Below, in pieces: positions 9,402 to 18,077 of a stretch of 64,000 nucleotides of DNA. Position 1 is the stretch's first letter, and each line of letters starts with the position of its first letter. The stretch spans positions 1-64,000 of the forward strand of contig JAAHFU020000001.1 in the NCBI GenBank assembly GCA_010672825.2, written 5' to 3'. The notes under the pieces are model-generated. The model did no database searches. It had not been told where the DNA came from and was given only the letters and a program-made list of their open reading frames with translations. The DNA is from Leptolyngbya sp. SIO1E4 (lineage in GTDB: Bacteria > Cyanobacteriota > Cyanobacteriia > Phormidesmidales > Phormidesmidaceae). Both the position numbers and the translations under genes were made by a program.

Positions 9402-10844
9402 TTAAGTTCCAGAACTCGAGTTCATGAGCTGTGTTTCTAATTCATTCCGAAGGCGAGCAACCGTGGAGTCTGAGTCGATTTGGCTGAGGATATCTTGCAT
9501 CACTGCCTTCACGCCGTTGGGTTCCCAAGTACAGCCTTGTTCCAGATAAATTTGAGCCGCTTTGCCCACAACATAGGTGCCGTAGCCAGAGGCACTTGCT
9601 TGGGCCACCATGACGCTGATAAGGGCGGAAAAGCCAGCAGTACCATCCAATAAGCCCCACAGGGCTGCCGCCCCTTTGCCGGTGCCTAGCAAGAGCCCTG
9701 TTCCTACTTCACTCAAGAGTAGGACTCCGGTGCTTTTGGCGATCGCCTGCCAGAGTTTGCGGGCTTCATGTTGGGTAATCGGGAGGCCATATAGCTGGGC
9801 GAGGGCACGAATCATCACCAGATCAGTGATGAATCCGCCCACCATATCTAAGATGGCAATTGGGTTAAGGGCAACCGCTAGGGCTTTGTATTTGGCAAAT
9901 TTCCAAATCAGCGCTTCGGCATCGTCTTGATGGAGGGCGATCGCCCGTTTGGCAATCTCTGTTTCTAACGTATCGGCCTCGCGGAGTGCGTTCAAAGCAA
10001 TCAGTGCTGTTCCATCTTGACGAGCAATCGACAGCAGGGCCTTTTTAAGATCGTCAACCTGAGGTGGTAAGGTTTCCCATTCATGCGTGACTCGACCCTC
10101 CGGCCATTCCACCCGCACCTGCAACGGTGCCGGAGCCGCCGCCACCATTACCACATCGTCCACAGCTAAGGCCACATTCGGCTGAGTATCAGCGCCAGAC
10201 TGCCACAGCGTTGTGAGGGCATCATAAATTGCCTGGCGATCGGTATCGGGGTACAGGTCAACCTTATTAAAAACCAGCAGTAACGGTTTACGCGCCTCTT
10301 GCAGAGCCGATAGTGCCTGATATTCGGTACGGGTAATATCACCCGCGACAACAAACACAATCAGATCGGCGTGGTGGGCAACCTCCTGGGCAACGGCACT
10401 ACGGACTTCTCCATCCACCTCATCGAGGCCAGGGGTATCAATCAGCTCTAGCTGGGGAAGCTCATTGAGATCATGAACCGTATCGATAGGCGGCTGCCAG
10501 TAGATAGACCGTGGCCAACGAGTCACGCCGTGCAGTGGCCCTGTTGGCAACAGTGATTCACCAATCAATGCATTAATTACGGCTGACTTTCCTCGGCTCA
10601 CCAGACCAAACACAGCAATGCGTAAGACTGGCTTCGCCAAACGGGCTTCTAATGCCGTTAACGCCGTCATATCCTCTTGCCGTTGACTAGAGTCTGACTG
10701 AGGTTGAGGATCTTTTAGTGTTGTCTGGGTATGGCGTTGGATGGTTCGCCGCAAGACCTGACGAGCCCGCTGAAAACGATTGGTCGCAGGTGTTTGCACG
10801 GTCAATTTCTCTGCAGACGATGGATGGGGGAGAAAGGGGCTCAA
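9402..10844 (-). CDS. GTPase with C-terminal DUF697-like domain
   Basis: Era/dynamin-like GTP-binding protein of 480 residues. The G domain is complete: G1 GLVSRGKS, a threonine in LHGVTRWP as likely G2, G3 DTPG in LELIDTPGLDE and G4 NKVD. The C-terminal half is hydrophobic with glycine-rich helices (LDMVGGFITDLVMIRALA), typical of the DUF697 region that associates with membranes. Translation appears to start at TTG 10844, which overlaps the TGA stop of the upstream gene (TTGA); GGAG lies 8 bp before it. This strongly suggests translational coupling with the upstream GTPase. Cyanobacteria often encode such proteins in pairs; function is unknown, perhaps membrane remodelling. Confidence 0.85.
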   Translation of the reverse strand: MSPFLPHPSSAEKLTVQTPATNRFQRARQVLRRTIQRHTQTTLKDPQPQSDSSQRQEDMTALTALEARLAKPVLRIAVFGLVSRGKSAVINALIGESLLPTGPLHGVTRWPRSIYWQPPIDTVHDLNELPQLELIDTPGLDEVDGEVRSAVAQEVAHHADLIVFVVAGDITRTEYQALSALQEARKPLLLVFNKVDLYPDTDRQAIYDALTTLWQSGADTQPNVALAVDDVVMVAAAPAPLQVRVEWPEGRVTHEWETLPPQVDDLKKALLSIARQDGTALIALNALREADTLETEIAKRAIALHQDDAEALIWKFAKYKALAVALNPIAILDMVGGFITDLVMIRALAQLYGLPITQHEARKLWQAIAKSTGVLLLSEVGTGLLLGTGKGAAALWGLLDGTAGFSALISVMVAQASASGYGTYVVGKAAQIYLEQGCTWEPNGVKAVMQDILSQIDSDSTVARLRNELETQLMNSSSGT

Positions 10845-12397
10845 ACCGGTTCTCCAGGCCGTATAGCCTCTGGGGGTATCCCCGCAACTGCCAGCGTGTT
10901 TTCTGGCAGGTCTAGGGACGGTAAGGGGGCAGCAGCCAAACCGGGGGAGGACTTGATTGTGAGTTTTTGAATTCCCTGTTTTACCAGGGTTTGTAAGAAC
11001 TCAACGCGTTGGGTGCTGGGTAGCAGGGTTTGTAGCTTCTGGCCGATCGCGTCTACCGAAAGGGCGGTCTCGATTTGGCCAGACAGCGCCCGATCCTCGA
11101 AATAGGCCATCAGGCTTTCTCCAGAGAGGCGGGTGAGGTAAGCGGCACTGAAGGCTTGCACGCTGCCCCCCACCACATAGGTAGCGGCATGGCTTTTGAG
11201 GGCGGTTGTCAGCAATTGTGTGGAGACTTCAACCAGCCCTAGTTTAACGACGATCGCAGCCAGTTCTGAGGCAATGGTCTTGGCCTGATCTAGGGAGAGG
11301 GGCTGTTGATAGATGCGGCCCAAATCCATGACTAACTGACCACTAATGGCAAGGGTCGCTAACAAATCCAGAGAAGGGACAGGGCTGGCAAACGCAGTGG
11401 CCGCTGCCGTCCACTGTAATTGCTCTACGACAGGAAGGGCTTGAGCCCGACGCGCCTGATTCAAGGCACCCTGAATATCTCGTCGGAGCTGATGGGTTTG
11501 GCGCATCACCGTCTGCGCAACCAAATGGGCAACGTCTTTAGCCAACCAAGTTTTTAATGCTGCTGTAATCGGAGCAACGTCTGGGCTCTGAGGCTCTAGG
11601 CGTTCTTCCACTTGACCATCAGCAGTATGGGTTCTGACCTTGATAGCTTTAGGCGCCGTTGCGATCGCCGCGACTTCAACCGGCTGGGGCAACCTCTGTA
11701 GCCGCGATGTGAGTTGCTCCACAACCACAACTCGTTCATCAGGTAAATAATTGTCTTGCTTGTTTAAGCTCAGAACGACGCGCTGCCCTGCCGTTGTCAG
11801 GGTTCTCAGGTCGGCCAAGGCTGACTCTGTCAGATCTTCGGTGACTAGATAAACCACGGCATCCTGATGCTGTATCAGGGAGGCCATGGTTTTATCCTGG
11901 GCGCCTTCTGCAGTGAGCGCAACCTCTGTCAGGGTGAACTCTCCAGCAGTTGGTGAAGCGGCCATCGCCCCCAGATGGCTGATTAAAGTCGTTTTTCCCG
12001 ATCGCGATGGCCCTGCGATCGCAACCTGCAGCGTTGAGCGATCCAGCTCTTGCAGTAATCTTTGCCGCTGACTTTCTAGGCCCGAAACAAGGGATTCTGT
12101 CAATTCTAAATCGAGGGCAGCCATCTCCTGTCGTAGCAGTGATAAAGAGGCGTGTAAATCGGCCAGAGTGGCCTCTACAGCGTCCCGCGCAACCAGCTCT
12201 ACAGGCTGTTCGTGCGGCAAAGCTGGGGCAGGGCGCTGGCGTCGCCACCACCAAACGCCTGCACCTGCCGCCATTAGACTCATGAGAGTCATATCGTCGA
12301 ATAAAACATCCTGTAGCCCGCCTAGTAAGCTCAAGCCCGCGGCTAAGCCTAACCCACCAACCAGAATAGGACGCTCAGATAGCAATTTTTGGATCAC
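10841..12397 (-). CDS. GTPase-like protein with DUF697-like domain, degenerate G motifs
   Basis: 518-residue partner of the downstream GTPase. Two hydrophobic N-terminal stretches (ILVGGLGLAAGLSLLGGL and LMSLMAAGAGVWWW) anchor it in a membrane. A short coiled coil precedes P-loop GPSRSGKT and a G4-like motif NKQD, but the expected DxxG of G3 is missing: the region reads LTEVALTAEGAQD. The C-terminal half (LDLLATLAISGQLVMDLGRIYQ) again looks like DUF697. It starts at GTG 12397. The product may bind nucleotide weakly and act as the non-hydrolysing half of a heteromeric pair; that is inference. Confidence 0.8.
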   Translation of the reverse strand: MIQKLLSERPILVGGLGLAAGLSLLGGLQDVLFDDMTLMSLMAAGAGVWWWRRQRPAPALPHEQPVELVARDAVEATLADLHASLSLLRQEMAALDLELTESLVSGLESQRQRLLQELDRSTLQVAIAGPSRSGKTTLISHLGAMAASPTAGEFTLTEVALTAEGAQDKTMASLIQHQDAVVYLVTEDLTESALADLRTLTTAGQRVVLSLNKQDNYLPDERVVVVEQLTSRLQRLPQPVEVAAIATAPKAIKVRTHTADGQVEERLEPQSPDVAPITAALKTWLAKDVAHLVAQTVMRQTHQLRRDIQGALNQARRAQALPVVEQLQWTAAATAFASPVPSLDLLATLAISGQLVMDLGRIYQQPLSLDQAKTIASELAAIVVKLGLVEVSTQLLTTALKSHAATYVVGGSVQAFSAAYLTRLSGESLMAYFEDRALSGQIETALSVDAIGQKLQTLLPSTQRVEFLQTLVKQGIQKLTIKSSPGLAAAPLPSLDLPENTLAVAGIPPEAIRPGEPV

Positions 12398-12646
12398 CGA
12401 AAGACCCCAATCAATGCCAACAACTGCTCACAGCATAGGAGCAAAGCACCCCCATTCTAAGGCGTTTGCTGCCTTTGCTCATTACGGAAAACCTCCTTTC
12501 TCTAACACAGCCTGCCAGAGACTGAGTAAAGCCGCCAAATTCAATCGCTTTACCCAGGTTTAGAGGCTCGATTCCCTTAAGCACCCATTTGTAAACACCC
12601 TTTTACAGAGTTTCCTGCCAACGACTCCCGCGGGGGAGGGTAGAGC

Positions 12647-12760
12647 TCAGCCCCCTGAAGACTGTTGAGAAGGGGTTGAGGCTGCATAGATACGAGCCAC
12701 CCAATAGGCTAATGCCCACCAGACAATCGTCCCGGTTATCAAACCAATGGTGAGGCTCAT
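12647..12760 (-). CDS. Small single-pass membrane protein (37 aa)
   Basis: ATG 12760 opens a 37-codon frame with one clear membrane segment (ITGTIVWWALAYWVARIYAA) and a polar Ser/Gln/Gly tail. This is the size and shape of small cyanobacterial photosynthetic or respiratory subunits, though I do not match it to a known one such as PsbX, PsaM or PetN. An in-frame ATG 36 bp upstream would add 12 residues containing the doubled motif HSLH. No strong ribosome-binding site is seen for either start. The clean transmembrane pattern argues for a real gene; otherwise it is unsupported. Confidence 0.4.
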   Translation of the reverse strand: MSLTIGLITGTIVWWALAYWVARIYAASTPSQQSSGG

Positions 12761-12957
12761 GAGATGAAGCGAATGATGAAGCGAATGAATAACCATGGCG
12801 AAGGAGTTTCGAGCGGTAAACTAACGGTTGTTGAATGCATCGTGAAACAAACCGACCACCCTAACAGTACCCAGCGCTAGGAATGGGATCGCAGTGACTT
12901 CGTAAGCGTTTAAGCTGACTGAATTCTTGTAATATTTGCTCACAGAACTTTGAAAGA

Positions 12958-13053
12958 TATAGCGGTGTGCATTTGGATCAAGCACACCCTAGACCCCAAA
13001 CCCTAGACCTTGCCTTCACCAAAACGTACTGAATTGACCTGAATAGGGCTATA
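12958..13053 (+). repeat. Heptamer-core dispersed repeat, copy A
   Basis: About 96 bp, from TATAGCGG to GGGCTATA. The core CCCTAGACCCCAAACCCTAG is two alternating heptamers, CCCTAGA and CCCCAAA. It lies upstream of the kinase gene at 13224. Confidence 0.85.
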
Positions 13054-13223
13054 AATGCTGGCACCAACACTATATCCAGCACTTATTCAGAGGCGCTGCC
13101 GATTACAAACTTCCTTACCAGATGACCCACGTCTGGCATAGCAGACTCTACAATCATTAATCGGGAAAGGAAGATACTGTTAATTGGGTATGCTTGCCCG
13201 TATATATTCCAGAGACATTGGTT

Positions 13224-15212
13224 ATGCAACCCCCGCTACCCTTTGGTACTTTGCTACAGTCCCGCTACCGCGTTGTCCAACTGCTGGGTCAGGGCGGGTT
13301 TGGGCGCACCTATTTGGCGGAAGATCAAAATCGCTATGATGAGCGCTGTGCCATCAAAGAGTTTGTACCGCAGCAGGGGGAAGACCACTTCTCAAGTAAA
13401 GCCACGCAGCTCTTTCAGCGGGAAGCGGCGATTCTGTACCAGATTCAGCATCCTCAGATTCCGCAGTTTAGAGCGACCTTTGAAATCGAGCAACGCCTCT
13501 TCTTGGTGCAAGACTATGTTGAAGGGCCGTCTTATCGAGAGGTGCTCAATCAACGGCGAGCGCAGGGCGCTCCTTTTTCAGAGGCAGAGGTGCGGCAATT
13601 TCTTCAGCAAATGCTGCCGGTCTTAGCGCACATACACTCTAAAGGGATTATCCACCGGGATATTAGCCCTGACAACCTTATTTTGCGTAATCGCGATCGC
13701 CTGCCTGTGCTCATTGACTTCGGGGTTGTCAAAGAAGTCGTGACACGGATGCAGATGATCGACACCACCCACCAAGCCACCACGGTGGGAAAACCGGGCT
13801 ATGCGCCCAGTGAGCAAATGCAGTCTGGACGGGCATATCCCAGCAGCGACCTCTATGCTCTGGCAGTAACTGCCGCCGTTCTGTTAACCGGCAAAGAACC
13901 CCAAGATCTGTTTGATGACGTCAACCTGGCGTGGCACTGGCAACAGTACGCCGCCGTTACCCCAGGCCTGGCTCAGGTATTGAATAAAGCTATGAGCTAT
14001 CGCCCCGGCGATCGCTATCAATCGGTCAGTGAAATGGCCCAGGCGTTAGGGGCCGCTGGGAATCTGGCCTCTCCCGTAACACCTTACACGCCCCAGAGAC
14101 CTCCCACACCACCGCCTTCCCAAGTGCGCACCGTGGCCATGGGAAGGCCTTACCAAGCGACGACGGTGGCAACCAACCCAATTGCTCGCCCAACCACCCC
14201 GGCCCCGGTGCGCCCAGCCACCCCTTCTGTACTCGACGACGATGAAGGCTCTATCTGGGAGAATCCCTGGGCTGTGGCGGCCCTGGCCATTGGGCTAGCC
14301 CTCATCGCTGGGTTAGGGGGCTGGGGGTTAGTCAATGCGTTAAACCGCAACCAACCCGAAACTTCCCCGACCCCTGAACCGCCAACCCTGACCCTTAATC
14401 CTGATAGAACGGTCACTTCCCCGACACCGACACCAACGGAACCGGAAGAAACTGAGGTAGAACCCGTCGAATATAGCCAACGTTTGGGCCTGCAAGCAGG
14501 AGAATCAACCACGGTTGAAGGCAGCCTGAGGGCTAATGAAACCGTGAATTATCAATTAGAGGGGCAAGAGGGACAAACCCTCCTAGCTCAGTTAGAAGAT
14601 GAAGGCGTTTTGATGACGATCTTGGCCCCTAATGGTAACCCTGCCGATGGCCAGGCTCAACGGGTACTAGGTTGGACAGGAACGTTTGACTTTACAGGGC
14701 AGTACACGATTCAGCTAAGTCCGATAGAAGGGGTGGATGAAAGTAATTACATCCTCAACGTCTCTTTAGAGGAATCAGACGCCTCCGAGACACCGGAAGA
14801 ACCCACAGAGCCGGAAGAACCCGCAGAACCGGAAGAATCCGAAGAACCCGCAGAACCTGTAGAGCCGGAAGAACCGGCGGAACCCGCAGAACCGGAAGTG
14901 CAACCGAACATCTCAGAACAGCGGGTACGATTTCCGGCTGGGCAAAGCAGCATTTTGGTGGCCAATAGTGTAGGACCAGGGCGGGTTCGTCGCTATGTCA
15001 TTAATCTCCGCGAGGGTGAGATACTGGAGGCTGAACTCTCTGGTGCAACAGGCCCCATCACATTCAGTGTCTTGCAGCCGACGGATGAGCCCCTATCTGG
15101 AGCGCGATCGGTGGAACTGTGGGAAGGTGAGGTACCGGTTGGGGGAGACTATGCGATTGAGGTGGTCTCGTCTGAGGACGCTGAGTTTACTCTCCGGATT
15201 GGGGCGCAGTAA
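13224..15212 (+). CDS. Ser/Thr protein kinase with extracytoplasmic PPC-like domains
   Basis: Membrane-spanning eukaryotic-type kinase. The kinase domain occupies roughly residues 10-270: glycine loop LGQGGFGRTY, catalytic Lys45 in CAIKEF, HRDISPDN with Asp146, and DFG Asp165. The catalytic loop has Ser where most kinases have Lys, a feature of one cyanobacterial subfamily. A Pro/Thr-rich linker leads to one membrane helix (about 350-370). Outside are two beta-sandwich domains resembling bacterial pre-peptidase C-terminal domains, separated by a Glu-Pro repeat. ATG 13224 is chosen because family members begin about 10 residues before the glycine loop; a TTG at 13194 would add 10 residues. bioD begins at the next ATG after the stop. 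Confidence 0.9.
   Translation: MQPPLPFGTLLQSRYRVVQLLGQGGFGRTYLAEDQNRYDERCAIKEFVPQQGEDHFSSKATQLFQREAAILYQIQHPQIPQFRATFEIEQRLFLVQDYVEGPSYREVLNQRRAQGAPFSEAEVRQFLQQMLPVLAHIHSKGIIHRDISPDNLILRNRDRLPVLIDFGVVKEVVTRMQMIDTTHQATTVGKPGYAPSEQMQSGRAYPSSDLYALAVTAAVLLTGKEPQDLFDDVNLAWHWQQYAAVTPGLAQVLNKAMSYRPGDRYQSVSEMAQALGAAGNLASPVTPYTPQRPPTPPPSQVRTVAMGRPYQATTVATNPIARPTTPAPVRPATPSVLDDDEGSIWENPWAVAALAIGLALIAGLGGWGLVNALNRNQPETSPTPEPPTLTLNPDRTVTSPTPTPTEPEETEVEPVEYSQRLGLQAGESTTVEGSLRANETVNYQLEGQEGQTLLAQLEDEGVLMTILAPNGNPADGQAQRVLGWTGTFDFTGQYTIQLSPIEGVDESNYILNVSLEESDASETPEEPTEPEEPAEPEESEEPAEPVEPEEPAEPAEPEVQPNISEQRVRFPAGQSSILVANSVGPGRVRRYVINLREGEILEAELSGATGPITFSVLQPTDEPLSGARSVELWEGEVPVGGDYAIEVVSSEDAEFTLRIGAQ
14795..14898 (+). 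repeat. In-gene Glu-Pro repeat (EEPxEP)
   Basis: Tandem imperfect 9- to 12-bp units of the GAAGAACCCGCAGAACCG type encode an EEPAEP-rich spacer between the two extracytoplasmic domains of the kinase. Such tracts are prone to length change and probably form a stiff, acidic linker. Confidence 0.8.
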
Positions 15213-15215
15213 GTG

Positions 15216-15917
15216 ATGACTGTCCCGATTGCCAACGCCCTGCTGATTACTGGCACAGATACTGAAGTGGGCAAAACCGTCGTTACCACGGCGCTGGTCG
15301 CTTACTGGTTAAAGCACTATAGCAAGAACGCCCTGGGCGTCATGAAACCCGTGCAATCTGGTCAGGGAGATTTTGAGCAGTACACGCGCCTGTTTGATCT
15401 TGACCAAGCCCCTGAAACCATTACTCCCCAGCGCTTTGCTGCACCCCTAGCGCCCCCTTTAGCGGCGGCCAAGGAGGGTAAAACGGTCGATTTAGAACCG
15501 ATATGGCAAGCCCTAAGCCAGCTCTTGGCAGAGCGTCAGTATGTCTTCATCGAAGCGTTAGGGGGGCTCGGCTCTCCAGTGACGGAAGAGTGGACAGTGG
15601 CAGACTTAGCCGCCGCCTGGCGGTTGCCGATTGTGCTTGTGGTGCCGGTGAAATTGGGAGCGATCGCTCAGTCTGTGGCGAATGTGGCCCTAGCCCGCCA
15701 ATATAAGCTGTCTGTAAAGGGGATTATTCTGAACTGCACCACGTCTACCACGGCTGAACAACAGGACAACTGGGCCCCTGTTCCACTAATTGAACGCATG
15801 ACTCAGCTACCTGTCTTGGGATGCCTGCCCTATTTAACCGCCCCCAACAATGTGGACGATTTGGCCAGGGCAGCTGCGAATTTGACGCTGGAAGCGCTCT
15901 GGGATGCTTGCTTATAG
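15216..15917 (+). CDS. bioD: Dethiobiotin synthase
   Basis: ATP-dependent carboxylation of 7,8-diaminopelargonic acid to dethiobiotin, the penultimate step of biotin synthesis; cytosolic. The P-loop TDTEVGKTVVTTAL near residue 13 and the MKPVQSG motif are diagnostic, and EALGGLGSP carries the conserved acidic and glycine residues. ATG 15216 follows three bases after the kinase stop; a GTG at 15213 would give one extra residue. Its stop codon lies inside repeat copy B. No other bio gene is nearby. Linkage to the kinase is by position only. Confidence 0.95.
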   Translation: MTVPIANALLITGTDTEVGKTVVTTALVAYWLKHYSKNALGVMKPVQSGQGDFEQYTRLFDLDQAPETITPQRFAAPLAPPLAAAKEGKTVDLEPIWQALSQLLAERQYVFIEALGGLGSPVTEEWTVADLAAAWRLPIVLVVPVKLGAIAQSVANVALARQYKLSVKGIILNCTTSTTAEQQDNWAPVPLIERMTQLPVLGCLPYLTAPNNVDDLARAAANLTLEALWDACL

Positions 15918-16004
15918 CAAGATGAAGCATACCCTAGACCCCAAACCCTAGACCCCAAACCCTGCCTTAACCCAGACATCCTGGACTCCACTAAACAAGG
16001 CTAC
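15913..16004 (+). repeat. Heptamer-core dispersed repeat, copy B
   Basis: Starts TATAGC, ends GGCTAC, with four clean heptamers (CCCTAGA CCCCAAA, twice) in the core at about 15931-15960. Its first bases supply the TAG stop of bioD, and it fills almost the whole gap to the convergent response-regulator gene. Confidence 0.9.
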
Positions 16005-16006
16005 AG

Positions 16007-16378
16007 TCACCAGCCCAGGAGTTTAGAAATTTCGGCGGCTAGCTTCAAGGGACGAAACGGCTTCGCAACAACACCGGCGAGGGCCAAGTCCTTAAAGTCT
16101 TCTAAGTTAGAGTGGCGGGCTTTTGCCGTCACCAAAATCACCGGAATAGATTGGGTGGTTGCCTCGGCTTTAAGTCGTTGCAGCGTTGCCCGGCCATCCA
16201 TATCCGGCATCATCATGTCTAGCAAAATTACATCCGGGGCTTTTGTCGCAGCCACCGTTAAGGCCTCTGCGCCAGAAGTGGCCGTCAATACGGTCCAGTC
16301 TGTCCCCATTTCTAAGCCCAGTTTGGTGATTTCCCGAACGTCTGCTTCGTCATCCACAATCAGAACACATTTAGTCAT
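16007..16378 (-). CDS. CheY-like response regulator
   Basis: Single receiver domain of 123 residues without an output domain. The acidic pocket is DDE at 9-11, the phospho-acceptor is Asp54 in LLDMMMPDMDG, and the conserved Thr and Lys are in VILVTAK and AKPFRP. It is the last gene of a four-gene minus-strand operon with three histidine kinases and probably shuttles phosphate among them, or signals by protein-protein contact. Confidence 0.93.
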   Translation of the reverse strand: MTKCVLIVDDEADVREITKLGLEMGTDWTVLTATSGAEALTVAATKAPDVILLDMMMPDMDGRATLQRLKAEATTQSIPVILVTAKARHSNLEDFKDLALAGVVAKPFRPLKLAAEISKLLGW

Positions 16379-16442
16379 CGGCTTAACCTATTCCAGAAAT
16401 GGTTTACGAGGGGTTTTTGCATCAGCAGGGCGAGAAGGGCAG

Positions 16443-18077
16443 CTAGTTGGAAAAAGTGAGCGGGGTGTAGCCTCCTAACGGTAATAGAACATTGAAGGTG
16501 CTACCTTCGCCGAGGGTACTTTCGGCCCAAATCTGTCCGCCATGTTGCTGCACAATCTGTTGGCAAATGGAAAGCCCCAGACCTGTGCCCCCTTTCGCCC
16601 GGGCATCGGAAGCATCGACTTGTTGAAAGCGTTCAAAAATCAGACGCAGTTTGTCTGCAGGGATGCCTCGGCCCTGATCCCGAACAGTGACGTGGAGGCA
16701 GCAGGCGGCGGAGGGGAGAGGGGCAGGCGAGAGGGGGGCGGAGTTTACGCAGCCATCCCTAGCCGCTTCACCTTCTCCCCCTTGAGGGCTGGCTGAGGGT
16801 TGGCGGCTGTCTCGCGGTTTCTCTTCCGTGATTTGAGCCGTCAGCCAAACCGTACCGCCAGGGGACGAAAACTTGATGGCATTGCTGAGGAGGTTGGTGA
16901 GGAGCTGCTGGATGCGATCGCAATCGACCCGCAGCTGCACTTCGATAGGTTCAACAACCAGGGTGATTTGGGCGCTCTGAGCCATTGCTTGCATGACCGT
17001 TGCGGCCTGCTCGAACACCGTAGGCAGATCGCAGCGTTTGGGGTGCAGCGTCAGCGTGCCAGACTTCATGCGTTCTAGATCGAGGATGTCATTCACCAGG
17101 CGCACGAGGCGCTCAGCATTGTTGATGGCCATGGTCACCATCTGCTGACCTTTGTCGGTGAGGGAGCCGAGCTGCCCTGTGCCCACCAGATCAAGCGCCC
17201 CAATCAACGAATTCATAGGTGTTTTAAGCTCATGACTCACCAGGGAGATAAATTCGTTTTCGAGCCGTTTGCGTTCAGTAATGTCGTTGGCGATCGCGAG
17301 TGCACAGCGATGCCCCTGGAGTTCGATAAGTTCCACCGACAGCAGTACCGTACGGTGGTCACCCGCTTTGGTTCGCAGTTCAAATTCCCAATTTTGTAAG
17401 ACGCCAGCCTCCTCTAGTTGAGCCAGACCTTCGGTGTACCGGCGGGTATCAAGGCCCAAATCGAGTTCATTGATCCGATAGCCAATCACCTCATTGCGGG
17501 TGTAGCCGCTGAGGCGCAGGAAACTAAGATTGACCTCCAAAAAGCGTCCTTCTTCTAGGGTGGTGATAACAATGGGGCTAGGGCTCGCGCGGAAGGCTTT
17601 GGTAAAGGTTTCTTGGGCCAATTTGCGATCGCGAATCTCCTGTTGTAGCTGCTGATTTTGTGCCTGCAATTGCTGGCGCAGCGAGCATAGCTGCAGATGG
17701 GTTTCGATGCGGGCCAGCACCTCCTCTACCTGAAAAGGCTTGGTAACAAAGTCAACACCGCCGACCTGGAACGCCCGAACCTTATCCAGGGTTTCCCCAA
17801 GGGCGCTGATAAAAATCACGGGGATCTCGCGGGTACGCTCATCGGCCTTAAGCTGTTCGCACACCTCATAGCCGCCCATTTCCGGCATGTTGATATCCAA
17901 CAAAATCAGATCCGGAGGGGCTGCCTGCGCCGCCCGCAAGGCCGTTCTACCCTTGGTGACACTGCGCACCTTGTAGTTGCGATCGGTGAGCAACTGGGAG
18001 AGTAGCTGGAGGTTTTCGGGCGTATCATCAATGGCCAGAACATCGGCACGATAGGGCCGCTCAGCGAGCTTCGGCAT
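16443..18077 (-). CDS. Hybrid histidine kinase: REC-PAS-HisKA-HATPase
   Basis: Cytoplasmic 544-residue kinase. The N-terminal receiver (about 10-125) has its acceptor Asp in LILLDINMPEMGGYEV. A coiled coil (QLQAQNQQLQQEIRDRK) leads to a PAS domain, then HisKA with the H-box FISLVSHELKTPMNS and HATPase with N, G1 and G2 boxes (DQGRGIP, GGTGLGLSI). A low-complexity Ser/Pro/Gly insert of about 40 residues splits the HATPase before the DQGRGIP motif. The architecture matches two-component relay kinases that read phosphorylation of their own N-terminal receiver. It overlaps the upstream kinase gene by 17 bp. Confidence 0.92.
   Translation of the reverse strand: MPKLAERPYRADVLAIDDTPENLQLLSQLLTDRNYKVRSVTKGRTALRAAQAAPPDLILLDINMPEMGGYEVCEQLKADERTREIPVIFISALGETLDKVRAFQVGGVDFVTKPFQVEEVLARIETHLQLCSLRQQLQAQNQQLQQEIRDRKLAQETFTKAFRASPSPIVITTLEEGRFLEVNLSFLRLSGYTRNEVIGYRINELDLGLDTRRYTEGLAQLEEAGVLQNWEFELRTKAGDHRTVLLSVELIELQGHRCALAIANDITERKRLENEFISLVSHELKTPMNSLIGALDLVGTGQLGSLTDKGQQMVTMAINNAERLVRLVNDILDLERMKSGTLTLHPKRCDLPTVFEQAATVMQAMAQSAQITLVVEPIEVQLRVDCDRIQQLLTNLLSNAIKFSSPGGTVWLTAQITEEKPRDSRQPSASPQGGEGEAARDGCVNSAPLSPAPLPSAACCLHVTVRDQGRGIPADKLRLIFERFQQVDASDARAKGGTGLGLSICQQIVQQHGGQIWAESTLGEGSTFNVLLPLGGYTPLTFSN

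Noticed and set aside
12168-12563. 131-codon plus-strand frame
   Set aside because: Antisense to the GTPase N-terminus and rich in Ser/Ala/Pro without pattern; shadow frame.
15931-15960. Telomere-like CCCTAGA/CCCCAAA repeats as a chromosome end
   Set aside because: Copies are short, dispersed and inside an ordinary circular-type gene context.
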